Source of the DNA: Deltaproteobacteria bacterium
GTDB lineage: Bacteria; Desulfobacterota; Syntrophia; Syntrophales; Smithellaceae
Direction: 5' to 3'
DNA length: 5,994 nt
Assembly: GCA_017860985.1 (NCBI GenBank)
Contig: JAGFXG010000083.1
Span: forward strand, 1 to 5,994
Shown: positions 5,772 to 5,994 of the stretch, piece after piece
Position numbering within the stretch: position 1 is the stretch's first letter
Layout: each line of letters begins with the position of its first letter
The notes under the pieces: generated by a model
The model's input: only the letters and a program-made list of their open reading frames with translations
Told to the model about the DNA's origin: nothing
The model's database searches: none
Translations under genes and position numbers: made by a program

Positions 5772-5994
5772 TCAGATTACCTCTTCAATAATTCCGCCTG
5801 CGGCAGAAATTTTTACTTTCGCAGCCGCACTGATCTTGGTCATTTTTACCGTTACGGGGAAATCAATATTGCCCTTGGCCAGGATCTTGATTCCGTTGCC
5901 TTTTTTCTTGACGAGCCCGCTTGCCAGAATCGCCGCTTCGTCAATAACCGCTCCTTTTTCGAATACGCGGCACAAATCCATGAGATTCACTGCA
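5772..5994 (-). CDS. rplO: 50S ribosomal protein L15, C-terminal part (5' end outside window)
   Basis: This is the C-terminal half of L15, a large-subunit protein that binds 23S rRNA late in 50S assembly. About 73 codons are visible, against roughly 145-150 for the whole protein. The frame stays open through the right edge: a GTG at 5990 is an internal valine (context AVNLMDL), not the start. The visible part matches the L15 C-terminus: a 'VNLMDL..VFEKGAVID' segment, then 'ILASGLVKKKGNGIKILAKG', and the family-typical ending 'AAAKVKISAAGGIIEEVI'. The gene ends in TGA at 5774-5772. One base separates this stop from the secY start, and the secY Shine-Dalgarno lies inside the last L15 codons, so the two genes are probably translationally coupled. 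The position directly before secY is the classic spc-operon order and supports the call. Confidence 0.95.
   Translation of the reverse strand, partial: AVNLMDLCRVFEKGAVIDEAAILASGLVKKKGNGIKILAKGNIDFPVTVKMTKISAAAKVKISAAGGIIEEVI
5779..5784 (-). promoter_or_regulatory. secY ribosome binding site
   Basis: The minus strand reads AGAGGT here, ending 8 nt before the TTG codon at 5770-5768 (9 nt from the GAGG core). The motif sits within the last codons of rplO. It supports TTG as the secY start: an in-frame TAA at 5779-5777 rules out a start further upstream, and no ATG or GTG codon occurs in the first 40 codons. Confidence 0.7.

Noticed and set aside
5772..5990. A complete 72-codon gene starting at GTG 5990
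   Set aside because: The frame continues upstream through the window edge and matches the interior of L15, so the GTG is an internal valine codon.

Overview
The window is the end of a bacterial ribosomal-protein superoperon, the downstream part of the fused S10-spc-alpha cluster. All ten genes lie on the minus strand, so the transcript runs from the right edge (5994) to the left. The gene order is rplO (5'-truncated by the window), secY, map, infA, rpmJ, rpsM, rpsK, rpsD, rpoA, rplQ. A strong rho-independent terminator follows at 258..227. rpmJ (37 codons, GTG start) was found by reading the minus strand directly.

The organism is a bacterium of moderate GC content. The full alpha cluster with infA and rpmJ between map and rpsM, secY followed directly by map, the N-terminal sequence of RpoA, and zinc-ligand (C+) forms of both S4 and L36 together suggest an anaerobic deltaproteobacterium-like lineage (Desulfobacterota, perhaps near Syntrophales). 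This is inference from gene order and protein character; no database search was made.

Layout. 5994..4463 encodes the L15 C-terminus and the SecY translocon channel, one base apart and probably translationally coupled. 4435..3424 encodes methionine aminopeptidase, which trims nascent chains, and initiation factor IF1. 3387..1780 encodes L36, S13, S11 and S4. 1735..279 encodes the RNA polymerase alpha subunit and L17. Gaps between genes are 1 to 77 nt. The two longest untranslated stretches are the rpoA-rplQ spacer (77 nt), which carries a perfect extended -10 promoter motif, and the 3'-flanking region 1..226, which holds no gene I can identify.

The products act in one growth-linked process: ribosome assembly (L15, L36, S13, S11, S4, L17), translation initiation (IF1), N-terminal maturation (Map), export or insertion of nascent proteins (SecY) and transcription (RpoA). 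I see no mobile element, CRISPR array, RNA gene or unknown gene system. The region is ordinary housekeeping DNA, and the findings concern start codons, internal promoters, a weak ribosome-binding site and the absence of adk.
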